From an uncultured Sphingomonadales bacterium (GTDB lineage Bacteria; Pseudomonadota; Alphaproteobacteria; Sphingomonadales; Sphingomonadaceae), in assembly GCA_903839675.1 (NCBI GenBank), contig CAIMDB010000001.1, positions 1-64,000 of the forward strand: DNA of 64,000 bases, given 5' to 3'. Below, piece by piece: positions 43,189 through 52,007 of this stretch (the stretch's first letter is position 1; the number at the start of each line of letters is the position of its first letter). The notes beneath the pieces are model-generated. The model ran no database searches, was not told where the DNA came from, and was given only the letters and a program-made list of their open reading frames with translations. A program made the translations under genes and the position numbers.

Positions 43189-44166
43189 TTAATAGAAGAA
43201 GCCGTAAATAGCGTCTACCACGCGTCCGTTGCGCAGATCGACGAGCAGAACGTCGTCATAATAGCGGACCCAACGATACGGCCCATAAGCGGGCGGCAGG
43301 CGGTATTCGTAGGGATCGTTGATCCAATAGCTCTCGCTGAAGAACAAATTGTCGAGGAAGATCCCGATCGAGAACCGCCGATAACCGTAATTATAGCCAT
43401 AGGGGTGGCTGTATCGCGGCAGGCGATAGAAATCGCGATTGTGGGACCGAAAACTGCGCCAGTCATAGCGCCGGTCACGCCGCCAGTCATTGTTCCACCG
43501 GTCAAAGCGGCTGTCATTGTCGTACCAGCTGCGGTTATGCCAGTTGCGGTCATCACGGCCATTGGGCGTGCGATAGGCGTAACGACGGCCATCGCGGTCC
43601 CGCCGATTATTGTCATACCGGTCCCGATCACCATCGCGGCGGTTGCCGTCCCAGCGATTTCGATCCTCATTGCGATTGCGGTTTGCCCAGCGTTCGCGAC
43701 GGTCGTTGTTCAAGTCTTGACCGGGCTGCTGCGGAACGACGACCGGCGGCGGCGTTACAGCCTGACCATTGCCGCGGTTCCAGCCATAGCGGCGCTGCGG
43801 CTGATCGTCTCTGCGCTCTTCGAAACGCCGTTCTCCCTCACGGCGGCCTTCCCAGCGGCGCGGCGCGGTCGATGTGTTCATCGTGTCAGGCGTGCGGGCG
43901 ACTGCGCTTGCCTGCCGGTCCCTTTGCTGTTCGCGATATTGCGCCTGGCCTCGCTCGGCATTGGTCTGCTGAGCAGGCGCTTGCGCCTGTGGAGCAGGGG
44001 CAGGCTGTTGCGTCCGCTGTGCGCGCCATCCGCCCGTAGGTTGATCGCCACGGCGTTCAAAACCACGTTCTCCTGACCGCCTCGAAAAATCCTCCTGCTG
44101 CGCCTGCGCGGCAACAGGAATGGCCGCGACGGTCACCAGGAGAAAAGATAGAAGAAATTTACGCAT
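43189..44166 (-). CDS. RcnB family periplasmic protein
   Basis: A 325-aa exported protein. Signal peptide MRKFLLSFLLVTVAAIPVAAQA. A long Arg/Asp/Asn-rich low-complexity region (about 25-220) is followed by the RcnB domain with YRLPPAYGPYRWVRYYDDVLLVDLRNGRVVDAIYGFFY at the end. The ATG at 44166 has GGAGGG upstream. It is convergent with the EPS-locus gene and divergent from the rhodopsin. RcnB may bind or buffer Ni/Co in enterics; for this paralogue only export and the domain are supported. Confidence 0.82.
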   Translation of the reverse strand: MRKFLLSFLLVTVAAIPVAAQAQQEDFSRRSGERGFERRGDQPTGGWRAQRTQQPAPAPQAQAPAQQTNAERGQAQYREQQRDRQASAVARTPDTMNTSTAPRRWEGRREGERRFEERRDDQPQRRYGWNRGNGQAVTPPPVVVPQQPGQDLNNDRRERWANRNRNEDRNRWDGNRRDGDRDRYDNNRRDRDGRRYAYRTPNGRDDRNWHNRSWYDNDSRFDRWNNDWRRDRRYDWRSFRSHNRDFYRLPRYSHPYGYNYGYRRFSIGIFLDNLFFSESYWINDPYEYRLPPAYGPYRWVRYYDDVLLVDLRNGRVVDAIYGFFY

Positions 44167-44385
44167 ACGCGCCCTCCAAAAAAGCGGAGCGAGTCGCACC
44201 CCGCCTCCCAGACGCACAATCTGGCAATCGGCAGATGAGCGCTGCCTTAACAGGGTTGCAAGGAACAATTCAGGCGCATGCCTGTTGTTTCGGGAGCGCA
44301 AAGCCTGCGCCGGCTTGATGACCTAAGAGACGTATTGTTGGACATATACGTTTGTGAGCATATGGTCCTTCTGCTGCTAAGTATT

Positions 44386-44399
44386 TGATATTTATATCA
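44386..44399. promoter_or_regulatory. inverted repeat in the rhodopsin promoter region
   Basis: TGATAT-TT-ATATCA, 29 nt before the rhodopsin ATG, within an AT-rich stretch that contrasts with the neighbouring genes. It could be an operator or a -10 region feature. Confidence 0.35.
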
Positions 44400-44428
44400 G
44401 AGCGGCGTTTTGGGGAGGCGGCGCGCAC

Positions 44429-45235
44429 ATGAGCCTCTCTATACACGAAGGTCGCCACGATGGATTGGCGGCCCATATGGAGGATGCCATGGAGTTGATT
44501 AGTACGTTCCAGTACTCACTGGTTTACAATGCGTTTTCATTCACATTTGCGACGATGGCTGCAGCAACGCTGTTTCTGTGGCTCGGGCGCTCGCAGGTTT
44601 CGGCCAACTACAAGACCGCCGTCACCATTTCCGGCCTCGTCTGCGCGATCGCTGCCTACCATTACTGGCGGATTTTTGAGAGCTGGGAAGCTGCCTACAC
44701 CGTCACAGACGGCGTTCTGACGGTGACCGGCGTCGCCTTCAACGACGCCTATCGCTATGTCGACTGGCTGTTGACCGTGCCACTGCTTCTCATCGAACTC
44801 GTGCTTGTCATGCGCTTGTCTCGTGAAGAAACAGTCAGCAAGGCCACCAAGCTCGGCGCTGCTGCTGCACTTATGATCGTGCTCGGCTATCCGGGTGAAA
44901 TCGCAACCGACATTCCGACCCGCGCTCTGTGGGGCACGCTGTCGGCCATTCCGTTCCTCTACATCATCTGGGAACTGTTCAGCGGTCTGGGTGCGTCGAT
45001 CGAACGCCAGCCGGAAAGCGTCCGTGAGCTCGTCAAGAAGGCCCGCTTGCTGACCTTCGCATCATGGGGCTTCTACCCCATCGTGTACATGGCGCCTTAC
45101 GCAGACATTTCGGGCGCAACGGCCACAACGGCCATTCAGATTGGCTACACGATTGCTGATCTTGTCGCCAAGGCTGCTGTCGGCATTCTGGTTTGGGTCA
45201 TTGCCGTGCGCAAGACCGAAGCGGAAGCCGCATAA
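44429..45235 (+). CDS. xanthorhodopsin-type light-driven proton pump
   Basis: A 268-aa type I rhodopsin with seven helices. Proton-pump residues are present: acceptor Asp112, Thr116 and donor Glu123 in YRYVDWLLTVPLLLIE (a DTE motif), paired His78 in AAYHYWRI, Asp244, and retinal Lys248 in IADLVAKAAVG. Leu120 occupies the spectral-tuning position, predicting green absorption. Gly169 in TRALWGTLSAIPF occupies the site that is Gly in carotenoid-binding xanthorhodopsin and bulky in most proteorhodopsins. ATG 44429 has GGAGG about 11 nt upstream; M21 with GGAGG at 5 nt is an alternative. It adds light-driven proton motive force. Blh follows. Confidence 0.96.
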   Translation: MSLSIHEGRHDGLAAHMEDAMELISTFQYSLVYNAFSFTFATMAAATLFLWLGRSQVSANYKTAVTISGLVCAIAAYHYWRIFESWEAAYTVTDGVLTVTGVAFNDAYRYVDWLLTVPLLLIELVLVMRLSREETVSKATKLGAAAALMIVLGYPGEIATDIPTRALWGTLSAIPFLYIIWELFSGLGASIERQPESVRELVKKARLLTFASWGFYPIVYMAPYADISGATATTAIQIGYTIADLVAKAAVGILVWVIAVRKTEAEAA

Positions 45236-45310
45236 GCGACTAAAATGAAATCTGCTCGGCAGAACCTTTATCCCAGGCCTCTGCCGAGCATCGGCACCGG
45301 AGCGCACCCA

Positions 45311-46168
45311 GTGTACGTTTCGGTGCCGAAATTTTTCTGGCCCGCCTTTGTCGGTTTGACGTTGGCACTAGCCCTTGATGTGCCGCTGACGGGAAATGGC
45401 TTTCTTGCCCTTGCGGCGGTTCTCATGTTGATTGGCGGCTTGCCGCACGGTGCATTTGATATTGCCATCGCGCAGTCCGTCCTAAAGTTGCAGCCGTCTG
45501 CGGCCGCAGCCTTCTTCTTCGCTTATGTTGGCGTTGCCTTGGCGATGATGGCTTTGTGGGCCGTTGCCCCCGTCACAACGCTTTGCCTATTTCTGGCGCT
45601 TTCTGCTGTCCATTTTGGAGAAGACTGGCGCATGCTCGACTCAGGGCTGCTGCGGGCCATGGCAGGCGCGTCGGTGCTGTGTATTCCGGCTTTTGCGCAT
45701 CCGGCCTCTGTCACAGCGCTGTTCGTTGCGATGGCCGGGCCTGAGGCAGATTGGGTCCGCCGCTTCATCGTCGCTTTCACGCCCGTCGCCGTGCTGGTCA
45801 CATCGGTCGGCATGCTGATGGCCGTCCGTGCCGGCCACTCCGGATGGGCGCTGGCGCAATTTGCAGCGCTTTTGGCGCTGGCCATTTTGCCGCCACAGGT
45901 CGGTTTTCTGCTCTATTTCGTCTTTCTGCATTCCCCGCTTCATATGCGGGGGGTGGCGCTGACATTGCCGAGCTGGTCTGGCCCGCGGTTCTGGATTTAC
46001 GGCGGCCTGATGTGCTTTGCCTGCCTCGCCCTTGCCGTTCTGCTCGCGCCCGGCCTTATATCAGGGCAATCGCTGGCGATGTCGGCAGAAGCTTTCCGGC
46101 TGCTGTCGGTTGTGGCGGCCCCGCACTTGCTGCTGACGCTGTTTGTCGACCGGTGGGTACGGCCCTAA
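45311..46168 (+). CDS. blh: Brp/Blh family beta-carotene 15,15'-dioxygenase
   Basis: An about 285-aa membrane enzyme that cleaves beta-carotene into two retinals. Four His blocks for iron are visible: GGLPHGAFDI, LSAVHFGEDW, FLHSPLHMRGV and AAPHLLLTLF. I use GTG 45311, which has CGGAGCG about 8 nt upstream; the ATG at 45245 would add 22 residues but has no ribosome binding site. It lies 75 nt after the rhodopsin stop and supplies its chromophore. No carotenoid biosynthesis genes are in the window. It ends 4 nt into the opposite [2Fe-2S] gene. Confidence 0.92.
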   Translation: MYVSVPKFFWPAFVGLTLALALDVPLTGNGFLALAAVLMLIGGLPHGAFDIAIAQSVLKLQPSAAAAFFFAYVGVALAMMALWAVAPVTTLCLFLALSAVHFGEDWRMLDSGLLRAMAGASVLCIPAFAHPASVTALFVAMAGPEADWVRRFIVAFTPVAVLVTSVGMLMAVRAGHSGWALAQFAALLALAILPPQVGFLLYFVFLHSPLHMRGVALTLPSWSGPRFWIYGGLMCFACLALAVLLAPGLISGQSLAMSAEAFRLLSVVAAPHLLLTLFVDRWVRP

Positions 46169-46704
46169 TCCCCGCCCTCCAGCGCGGGCACCGTCCGCGC
46201 GGCATCTTCGGCTGAAATTCCAGGTGGTGGGGCGGCGGCAATTCTCTCCAGCCCCAGCATGACACGTCCTGCCCGGTGGATGGCGCGGCGGACGCGGGGG
46301 TAGGTGCCGCAGCGGCAGAGATTCGATATCGCAGAATCAATATCCGCATCGCTTGGCTTGGGGTTGGCCTTGAGTAGGACTGCGGCTGCCATCACGATGC
46401 CCGGCGTGCAGAAGCCGCACATGATCGCGCCTTCTGCGACCAGCGCCTGTTGGACGGGGTGGCTCCGGTCGCGCGACAGCCCTTCTATGGTTGTCACAAA
46501 GCTGCCTTCGACGCCTTTGATGGAGATCTGGCAGGACATCACGGCCCGTCCGTCAATATCGACCATGCAGGCGCCGCAATCCCCCGTGCCGCAGCCATAT
46601 TTGGTGCCAGTCAGGTTTGAGGCATCGCGCAGCGCCCAAAGGAGCGGCGTATCGGGGTCGATCTGATAGGCGACCGGCTGGTTGTTGACGGTGAATTTCG
46701 TCAC
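46165..46704 (-). CDS. [2Fe-2S] small subunit of a molybdenum hydroxylase
   Basis: A 179-aa protein of the isoquinoline 1-oxidoreductase alpha/xanthine dehydrogenase small-subunit family. The plant-type cluster ligands are in GTKYGCGTGDCGACMVDIDGRAVMSC; the second cluster is in CGFCTPGIVM...CRCGTYPRVRRAI. It transfers electrons from a molybdopterin subunit. The expected large Mo-cofactor subunit normally follows in the same operon, but here the next downstream gene is blh on the other strand, and nothing on the same strand precedes it. The C-terminus carries an extra 20-residue tail with APPPGIS. Confidence 0.9.
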   Translation of the reverse strand: MTKFTVNNQPVAYQIDPDTPLLWALRDASNLTGTKYGCGTGDCGACMVDIDGRAVMSCQISIKGVEGSFVTTIEGLSRDRSHPVQQALVAEGAIMCGFCTPGIVMAAAVLLKANPKPSDADIDSAISNLCRCGTYPRVRRAIHRAGRVMLGLERIAAAPPPGISAEDAARTVPALEGGD

Positions 46705-46937
46705 GCGCCCGCCTCAGTTCCGGCTGTCATCTTGCCCCCGATCTCGTCTGCTGACCCTGTTGCACCTATGACACGGGCAGGGCGGAACTTGCAATCTTGG
46801 CCTTTCTCCTTGATTTTTAGGGAATCGGGGCCTAGTGCCCGCTTGGAACGGCGCGGCGCGAGTTGCGACGACGCTTGTATTTTGGCTTTCGGGGCGGATG
46901 ACCGTTCCCATATTCGACTTCGGAGTGTGGCTTTTTT

Positions 46938-47144
46938 ATGCAGATTATCGTTCGCGACAACAATGTTGACCAGGCGCTCCGGGCTCTCAAGAAGAAGCTT
47001 CAGCGCGAAGGCGTCTATCGCGAAATGAAGCTGCGTCGGCACTATGAAAAGCCTTCGGAAAAGCGCGCCCGTGAAAAGGCCGCTGCTGTCCGTCGCGCCC
47101 GCAAGATGGAACGCAAGCGTCTGGAACGCGACGGCGGCCGTTAA
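46938..47144 (+). CDS. rpsU: 30S ribosomal protein S21
   Basis: A 68-aa basic ribosomal protein: [61 protein letters not shown]. It binds the small subunit near the anti-Shine-Dalgarno end. It is monocistronic and ends in a strong terminator. Codon use is of the high-expression type. Confidence 0.97.
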   Translation: MQIIVRDNNVDQALRALKKKLQREGVYREMKLRRHYEKPSEKRAREKAAAVRRARKMERKRLERDGGR

Positions 47145-47161
47145 GCCAAGCGGCTTTTGCC

Positions 47162-47203
47162 AAACGAAAAGGGGCGTCGGTTCATCCGGCGCCCTTTTCG
47201 TTT
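47162..47203 (+). terminator. rpsU terminator
   Basis: AAACGAAAAGGGGCGTCGG pairs with CCGGCGCCCTTTTCGTTT (one bulge) around a 5-nt loop; the run of Ts lies within the descending arm. Located 18 nt after the rpsU stop. Confidence 0.75.
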
Positions 47204-47275
47204 GCGCTTGGCGCGCGGCAAATGTTGCGGCATAGGCGCGCCCAACATCATTTAGATCAAAACAGAGGTCAGCCC

Positions 47276-47893
47276 ATGTCGAATTCCACAGTTCCGATTG
47301 CTCCGATTGCCAAGGGCTCGATGCTGAAGCTGTGGGGCGGCGTTGCCGTCGTGCTGGCGGTCGCAGGTGGCCTTGCCTGGACAGGCACCGCCAAGGCTGT
47401 CGGACAGAGCTGCTCAGCCTCTGAAATGCTGCCCGCAGGCAGCGGCGTGAAGGCGCACGAAGTGACCAGCACGGGTCTGCATTTTCAGGCGCGCAAGGCC
47501 GGCACCGGCGCCAGCCCGACCGATGCCGATGTCACGCTGATCAATTATAAGGGCACGCTGAAGGACGGCACGGAATTTGACGCGAACCAGCAGACCCCGC
47601 TTGAAGTCTCCAAGGTTGTTCCCGGCTTTTCGGAAGCGCTGAAGAAGATGCAGCGCGGCGGCAGCTACCGCATCTGCATTCCGCCGGCACTCGGTTACGG
47701 CGCACAGGCTGCCGGCCCGATCCCAGCTAACTCGATCCTGATCTTCGATGTCGACCTGCTTGATTTCAAGAGCGCGGCGGAACTCCAGATGATGCAGCAG
47801 ATGATGCAACAGCAACAGGGCGGACAGGGTGCGCCGGGCGCACCGGCTGGTGAAGGTCAGCCACAGGCTGTTCCTGCACCGTCGGCGGAGTAA
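47276..47893 (+). CDS. FKBP-type peptidyl-prolyl cis-trans isomerase
   Basis: A 205-aa isomerase. An N-terminal membrane segment (about 18-38: LWGGVAVVLAVAGGLAWTGTA) anchors it or acts as an uncleaved signal. The FKBP domain (about 75-165) has ADVTLINYKGTLKDGTEFDAN, VVPGFSEALKKMQRGGSYRICIPPALGYGAQAAGPIPANSILIFDVDLLD. The C-terminal tail is Gln/Pro/Gly-rich (MMQQMMQQQQGG). It likely assists folding in the periplasm. ATG 47276 with GAGG upstream; longer start options read through a leader. Confidence 0.92.
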   Translation: MSNSTVPIAPIAKGSMLKLWGGVAVVLAVAGGLAWTGTAKAVGQSCSASEMLPAGSGVKAHEVTSTGLHFQARKAGTGASPTDADVTLINYKGTLKDGTEFDANQQTPLEVSKVVPGFSEALKKMQRGGSYRICIPPALGYGAQAAGPIPANSILIFDVDLLDFKSAAELQMMQQMMQQQQGGQGAPGAPAGEGQPQAVPAPSAE

Positions 47894-47919
47894 GGCTCTC
47901 CTTCGAAACGCCCTAACTT

Positions 47920-48016
47920 CGTCATCCTGAACTTGTTTCAGGATAACGGGTTTGCCAACTCTTATCGGCTGCCATGTGGCCCCGCTCGGTTATGCTGAAA
48001 CAAGTTCAGCATGACG
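47920..48016. repeat. long palindromic intergenic repeat
   Basis: CGTCATCCTGAACTTGTTTC near 47920 is mirrored by GAAACAAGTTCAGCATGACG ending at 48016, with about 45 nt between the arms. It sits between the convergent FKBP and lepB genes and is a dispersed REP-like element. Confidence 0.7.
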
Positions 48017-48026
48017 AGGTCGGGGA

Positions 48027-48974
48027 TTACTCCCCGTCCTTCTTTGCAGACAGGCTCACGAATGTCCGGTCGGGCCGGATGGCGCGCGCCCAACTCAGCG
48101 GGTTGAGATAGCTGGACGATCCGTCGAGCGAGAAGGTGATGATCTCTGCCCGCCCGCCGATGTTTTCCCATGGCACGGGCCCGCCAAGGCCGCGCTGCCA
48201 TTGCGGGAAGCGGCTATCGGCGCTGTGATCGCGATTGTCGCCCATCAAAAAGTAATGCGCGTCCGGCACTGTGATCGGGCCGTAATTGTCGCCGGGTGAG
48301 TTGGGGTCGACGTCCACTGTGTCATAGCTGAGGCCATTGGGCAGCGTTTCGCGCACGATCGGCAGCTTGCACCACAAGGTGCCATCATCCTTCGCCACGC
48401 GGCGGTCGGGATAATCTTCTGGGGAGCAGGGGTCATTCAGATCCACCGGCACAAGCCGATCCACCTTCGGCGCGCGTGTGACCGGTTTGCCGTTGATGAT
48501 GAGTTCGCCGCCGCGCATTTCGATGCGGTCGCCCGGCAGGCCAATGACGCGCTTGATATAGTCTTGGTTCATGCCCGGCGGCGTCAGGATCACAACGTCG
48601 CCGCGTTCCGGCTCACTGCCCCAGATGCGGCCCTTCCAGTCCGGGAGGTTGACTGCGAGCGATTCGACCGGTTCGCGCAGGACGAGCCAGCGGAAGAGAG
48701 CGGGGATGGACGGGATCGTTGGGGACACATGGCTCCAGCCATAAGCGAATTTGTTGACGACCAGCCGATCCCCAACCATCAACGTCGGCACCATCGATTC
48801 CGAAGGGATGTAGAAGGGCTTGGCGATGAAGCTGTGAAAGCCGAGCACAGCGGCCAGCAACAATGCCGCGCCTCTGACTTCCTCGCCCCAATTGACCTTG
48901 TCATCCTTGCGCTTTGTTTTGGCCATGTCGGTGGGCGTGCTTTCGGTCAGGGCTGGGTCAGGGGAGGTCGTCAC
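48027..48974 (-). CDS. lepB: signal peptidase I
   Basis: A 315-aa inner-membrane Ser/Lys protease (EC 3.4.21.89) that removes signal peptides. One membrane segment (about residues 33-50), the nucleophile Ser in IPSESMVPTL, the catalytic Lys region KRVIGLPGDRIEMRGGEL, and GDNRDHSADSRF are all present. An insert of about 60 residues lies between boxes C and E. The start is GTG 48974, just 3 nt after the acpS stop, in the pyrE-pdxJ-acpS-lepB run. Confidence 0.96.
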   Translation of the reverse strand: MTTSPDPALTESTPTDMAKTKRKDDKVNWGEEVRGAALLLAAVLGFHSFIAKPFYIPSESMVPTLMVGDRLVVNKFAYGWSHVSPTIPSIPALFRWLVLREPVESLAVNLPDWKGRIWGSEPERGDVVILTPPGMNQDYIKRVIGLPGDRIEMRGGELIINGKPVTRAPKVDRLVPVDLNDPCSPEDYPDRRVAKDDGTLWCKLPIVRETLPNGLSYDTVDVDPNSPGDNYGPITVPDAHYFLMGDNRDHSADSRFPQWQRGLGGPVPWENIGGRAEIITFSLDGSSSYLNPLSWARAIRPDRTFVSLSAKKDGE

Positions 48975-48976
48975 GG

Positions 48977-49390
48977 TTAGGAGACTTTCGGGAGAGGCAG
49001 GGCTTCAATGATGACAAAGGCCTGCGCCCATGGATGATCGTCGGTGAGCGTCAGATGAATGCGCGCCTCATAGCCCTCTGGAACAAGGGCGTCGAGCGCG
49101 GCCTTGGCGCCGCCGGACAAGGCCAGCGTCGGCGCGCCGGAAGGGGCATTGATGACGCCAATGTCCTTCATGAACACACCGCGCTTGAAGCCGGTGCCCA
49201 CGGCTTTTGAGAAAGCCTCCTTGGCGGCAAAGCGCTTTGCATAGGTGCCCGCCTGCGTGAATGGACGGCGCGCAGCCTTGGCACGTTCGACATCGGTAAA
49301 GACGCGGTTGGTGAACCGGTCCCCCCAGCGGTCGAGCGACTTTTGGATCCGCTCAATATTGCAGAGGTCAGAGCCGAGGCCGATGATCAT
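48977..49390 (-). CDS. acpS: holo-ACP synthase
   Basis: A 137-aa phosphopantetheinyl transferase (EC 2.7.8.7). Mg-binding motifs [12 protein letters not shown] and [14 protein letters not shown] are present. It converts apo-AcpP (31778-32014) to its holo form. Its gene lies 6 nt after pdxJ in the same operon, an arrangement conserved in many proteobacteria. Confidence 0.97.
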   Translation of the reverse strand: MIIGLGSDLCNIERIQKSLDRWGDRFTNRVFTDVERAKAARRPFTQAGTYAKRFAAKEAFSKAVGTGFKRGVFMKDIGVINAPSGAPTLALSGGAKAALDALVPEGYEARIHLTLTDDHPWAQAFVIIEALPLPKVS

Positions 49391-49396
49391 GCGCGA

Positions 49397-50128
49397 TCAA
49401 CCCCGCGCCGCGTCCATGCGCGCGCGCATTTCGCGGATGCTGGCGTCCAGCCCGATGAAGATGGCCTCACCGATGAGGAAGTGGCCGATGTTGAGCTCCG
49501 CGATCTGCGGGATGGCGGAAATCGGCCCCACATTGTCGAAGGTCAGCCCATGGCCTGCGTGCGCTTCTATGCCATTGCGGGCCGCGAGGGCAGCCGCATC
49601 GGCAATGCGGCGCAGCTCGGTGGCGCGTTCCTCGCCGTCGCAATGGGCATAGCGTCCGGTGTGGAGTTCGACGACCGGTGCGCGCAACTGAATGGCGGCG
49701 TCGATCTGCCGGGCATCAGGCTCGATGAATAGGCTCACGCGGATGCCGGCGTCTGTCAGCCGCGTGACGATCGGTGCCAGCTGATTGTGCAATCCCGCTG
49801 CGTCCAGCCCACCTTCTGTCGTCCGCTCTTCGCGCTTTTCAGGCACAATGCAGGCGGCGTGGGGTTTGTGCCGCAGCGCGATGGCCAGCATCTCTTCGGT
49901 CGCCGCCATCTCCAGATTGATGGGCAAGGTCGTGTTGGCCATCAGCGTGTCGAGATCGCCATCGCGGATATGGCGCCTGTCTTCGCGCAGATGGACGGTA
50001 ATGCCATCTCCGCCCGCTGCTTCGACAACCTGCACGGCGCGCCATGGATCAGGATGGTCGCCGCCGCGCGCATTCCGGATGGTCGCGACGTGATCGATGT
50101 TGACGCCGAGGCGCAGGTGAGGCGTCAA
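49397..50128 (-). CDS. pdxJ: pyridoxine 5'-phosphate synthase
   Basis: A 243-aa TIM-barrel synthase (EC 2.6.99.2) for vitamin B6. [52 protein letters not shown] and [12 protein letters not shown] are diagnostic. Its ATG overlaps pyrE by 4 nt. The PLP formed is used by ThrC, encoded later in the window. Confidence 0.97.
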   Translation of the reverse strand: MTPHLRLGVNIDHVATIRNARGGDHPDPWRAVQVVEAAGGDGITVHLREDRRHIRDGDLDTLMANTTLPINLEMAATEEMLAIALRHKPHAACIVPEKREERTTEGGLDAAGLHNQLAPIVTRLTDAGIRVSLFIEPDARQIDAAIQLRAPVVELHTGRYAHCDGEERATELRRIADAAALAARNGIEAHAGHGLTFDNVGPISAIPQIAELNIGHFLIGEAIFIGLDASIREMRARMDAARG

Positions 50129-50712
50129 GCGTCGGCCTTCCGGCTGCCGGGCTTCACGGCTGGGATCGCCGCAAGGTCGGGGGGGAGATTGTCGACATCA
50201 TAAGTGGGCACATCCAACCGGATGAGCGGGTAGAAAGGAACCCCTAGATCGACCGAACCATTGGAGCGGTCGACGAGCGATGCCTCGGCGATGACTTCAC
50301 CGCCTTCGCGCTTCACCGCTTCGATGGCTTCGCGGGAGGACAGGCCGGTTGTCACGACGTCTTCGACCATCAGCACTTTCTGGCCGGGCTCCAGCCGGAA
50401 GCCGCGGCGCAGGCCGAACACGCCATCGGGGCGTTCGAGAAAAAGCGCATCCTTGTTCAATGCGCGGCCCATTTCATGGCCGATGATGATGCCGCCCATG
50501 GCGGGCGAGACGACAACGTCGATGGCGCGGCGGATGTCATCGGGCAGGCGGCGTGCTGCTTCATCGGCCAAACGCGCGGCGCGGGCCGGGTTCATCAAGA
50601 CGCGGGCACATTGCAGATAGCGTGGGCTCCGCAGGCCCGATGACAGGATAAAATGCCCCTCAAGCAACGCTTCGGCGGCGCGGAATTCGTTCAGGATATC
50701 GTCGTCTGTCAT
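50125..50712 (-). CDS. pyrE: orotate phosphoribosyltransferase
   Basis: A 195-aa PRTase (EC 2.4.2.10) of pyrimidine synthesis. The PRPP-binding motif is [16 protein letters not shown]; the substrate hood includes [25 protein letters not shown] 50712 is used; GTG 50718 two codons earlier is possible. It leads the pyrE-pdxJ-acpS-lepB operon. Confidence 0.96.
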   Translation of the reverse strand: MTDDDILNEFRAAEALLEGHFILSSGLRSPRYLQCARVLMNPARAARLADEAARRLPDDIRRAIDVVVSPAMGGIIIGHEMGRALNKDALFLERPDGVFGLRRGFRLEPGQKVLMVEDVVTTGLSSREAIEAVKREGGEVIAEASLVDRSNGSVDLGVPFYPLIRLDVPTYDVDNLPPDLAAIPAVKPGSRKADA

Positions 50713-50933
50713 TGTCACGGGAGAAACTGCCCTTCGCCTACTGCTATATGTCTTGCAAACCCGTCCATTAGGGATGGTAGACAAAGCCTGCAATGCTGTG
50801 TGAAAAATGCCGCTTGAATCGCTTGAGCCTCATATGTTTCGTGCGTATAGGCCGCATCCAAGCGTCTCGATAAGAATAGTCGCCAAAGCCTTTTTTGCCC
50901 GGATTTCCGGGCCGCAACATGGAAAAACAGGTA

Positions 50934-52007
50934 ATGAACAAGCTGAGATCTGCCCTATTCGCAATCGGTTTGGTGCTGGCACCGGCTGTTGCGATGGCGC
51001 AAGGAACCCCGGCTGCACCTGCGCCGGTCGCTGCCGCACCCGCGCCTGTTGCCGCTGCTCCCGCCCCTGCGGCGGAAAGCGCTGCTGCAACACCTGCTGC
51101 CGATCAAGCCAAGCCGGAAGCCCCGATGGCGCTCGTGCCCGTCGATGGCATTGGCCAACCGGTTAACGGTAAACTCGGCATTCAGCCGCAAGTGACGGTG
51201 AATGGTGAGCGCGCCCAATGGTTTCATGACGCGATCCTGCTCCCGGTTATCACGGTTATCTCGCTGTTCGTTCTGGGCCTCCTGCTCTGGGTGATCGTAC
51301 GCTACCGTCGTGCAGCCAACCCGGTTGCCTCAAAGACGAGCCACAACACGCTCATCGAAATCGCATGGACGCTGATCCCAGTGATCATCCTCGTGGTGAT
51401 CGCCATTCCGTCAATCAGCCTGCTTGCCGCGCAGTATAAGCCGGCCGGCAAGGATGCTGTGACGATCAAGGTTATCGGCCATCAATGGTATTGGAGCTAT
51501 CAGTATCCGGACCATGGCGATTTCGAAATCGTCTCCAACATGTTGCCCGATGCGGAAGCCGCCAAGCGTGGTGAACCCCGCCTGCTGGCCGTCGACAACC
51601 GCCTCGTTGTGCCCGTCGGTACCGAGATCAAGGCGATTGTGACGTCGGAAGACGTGATCCACTCCTTCGCGGTTCCGGCGTTCTGGACCAAGATGGACGC
51701 TGTTCCCGGCCGCCTGAACGAAGTGACGTTCAAGGTCGAAAAGGAAGGCCTCTATTACGGCCAGTGTTCCGAACTTTGTGGCGCACGCCATGCCTTCATG
51801 CCGATCGCGGTTGAAGTCGTGTCGAAGGAAAACTTCGCGAAATGGGTCGCGGCTAAGGGCGGCAAGATGCCTGGCGCTGAAGCCGTCGCCGCGCCCGCTG
51901 CCACTCCTGCACCTGCCGTAACGCCGGCTGCCGCTCCTGCGGCGGCTTCGGCTGAAGGCGCAAACGAAACTGCTCCGGCTGCTCCGGCCGCCAACACCAA
52001 GGCGTAA
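50934..52007 (+). CDS. ctaC: cytochrome c oxidase subunit II
   Basis: A 357-aa oxidase subunit. A signal peptide ([22 protein letters not shown]) is followed by an Ala/Pro-rich linker, two membrane helices (about 95-115, 135-160), and the CuA domain. CuA ligands are in ...[15 protein letters not shown] and [27 protein letters not shown] is conserved. An extra Ala/Pro-rich C-terminal tail follows. It overlaps ctaD by 1 nt (TAATG). Start chosen at 50934; two earlier ATGs are possible. It begins the cox operon. Confidence 0.96.
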   Translation: MNKLRSALFAIGLVLAPAVAMAQGTPAAPAPVAAAPAPVAAAPAPAAESAAATPAADQAKPEAPMALVPVDGIGQPVNGKLGIQPQVTVNGERAQWFHDAILLPVITVISLFVLGLLLWVIVRYRRAANPVASKTSHNTLIEIAWTLIPVIILVVIAIPSISLLAAQYKPAGKDAVTIKVIGHQWYWSYQYPDHGDFEIVSNMLPDAEAAKRGEPRLLAVDNRLVVPVGTEIKAIVTSEDVIHSFAVPAFWTKMDAVPGRLNEVTFKVEKEGLYYGQCSELCGARHAFMPIAVEVVSKENFAKWVAAKGGKMPGAEAVAAPAATPAPAVTPAAAPAAASAEGANETAPAAPAANTKA

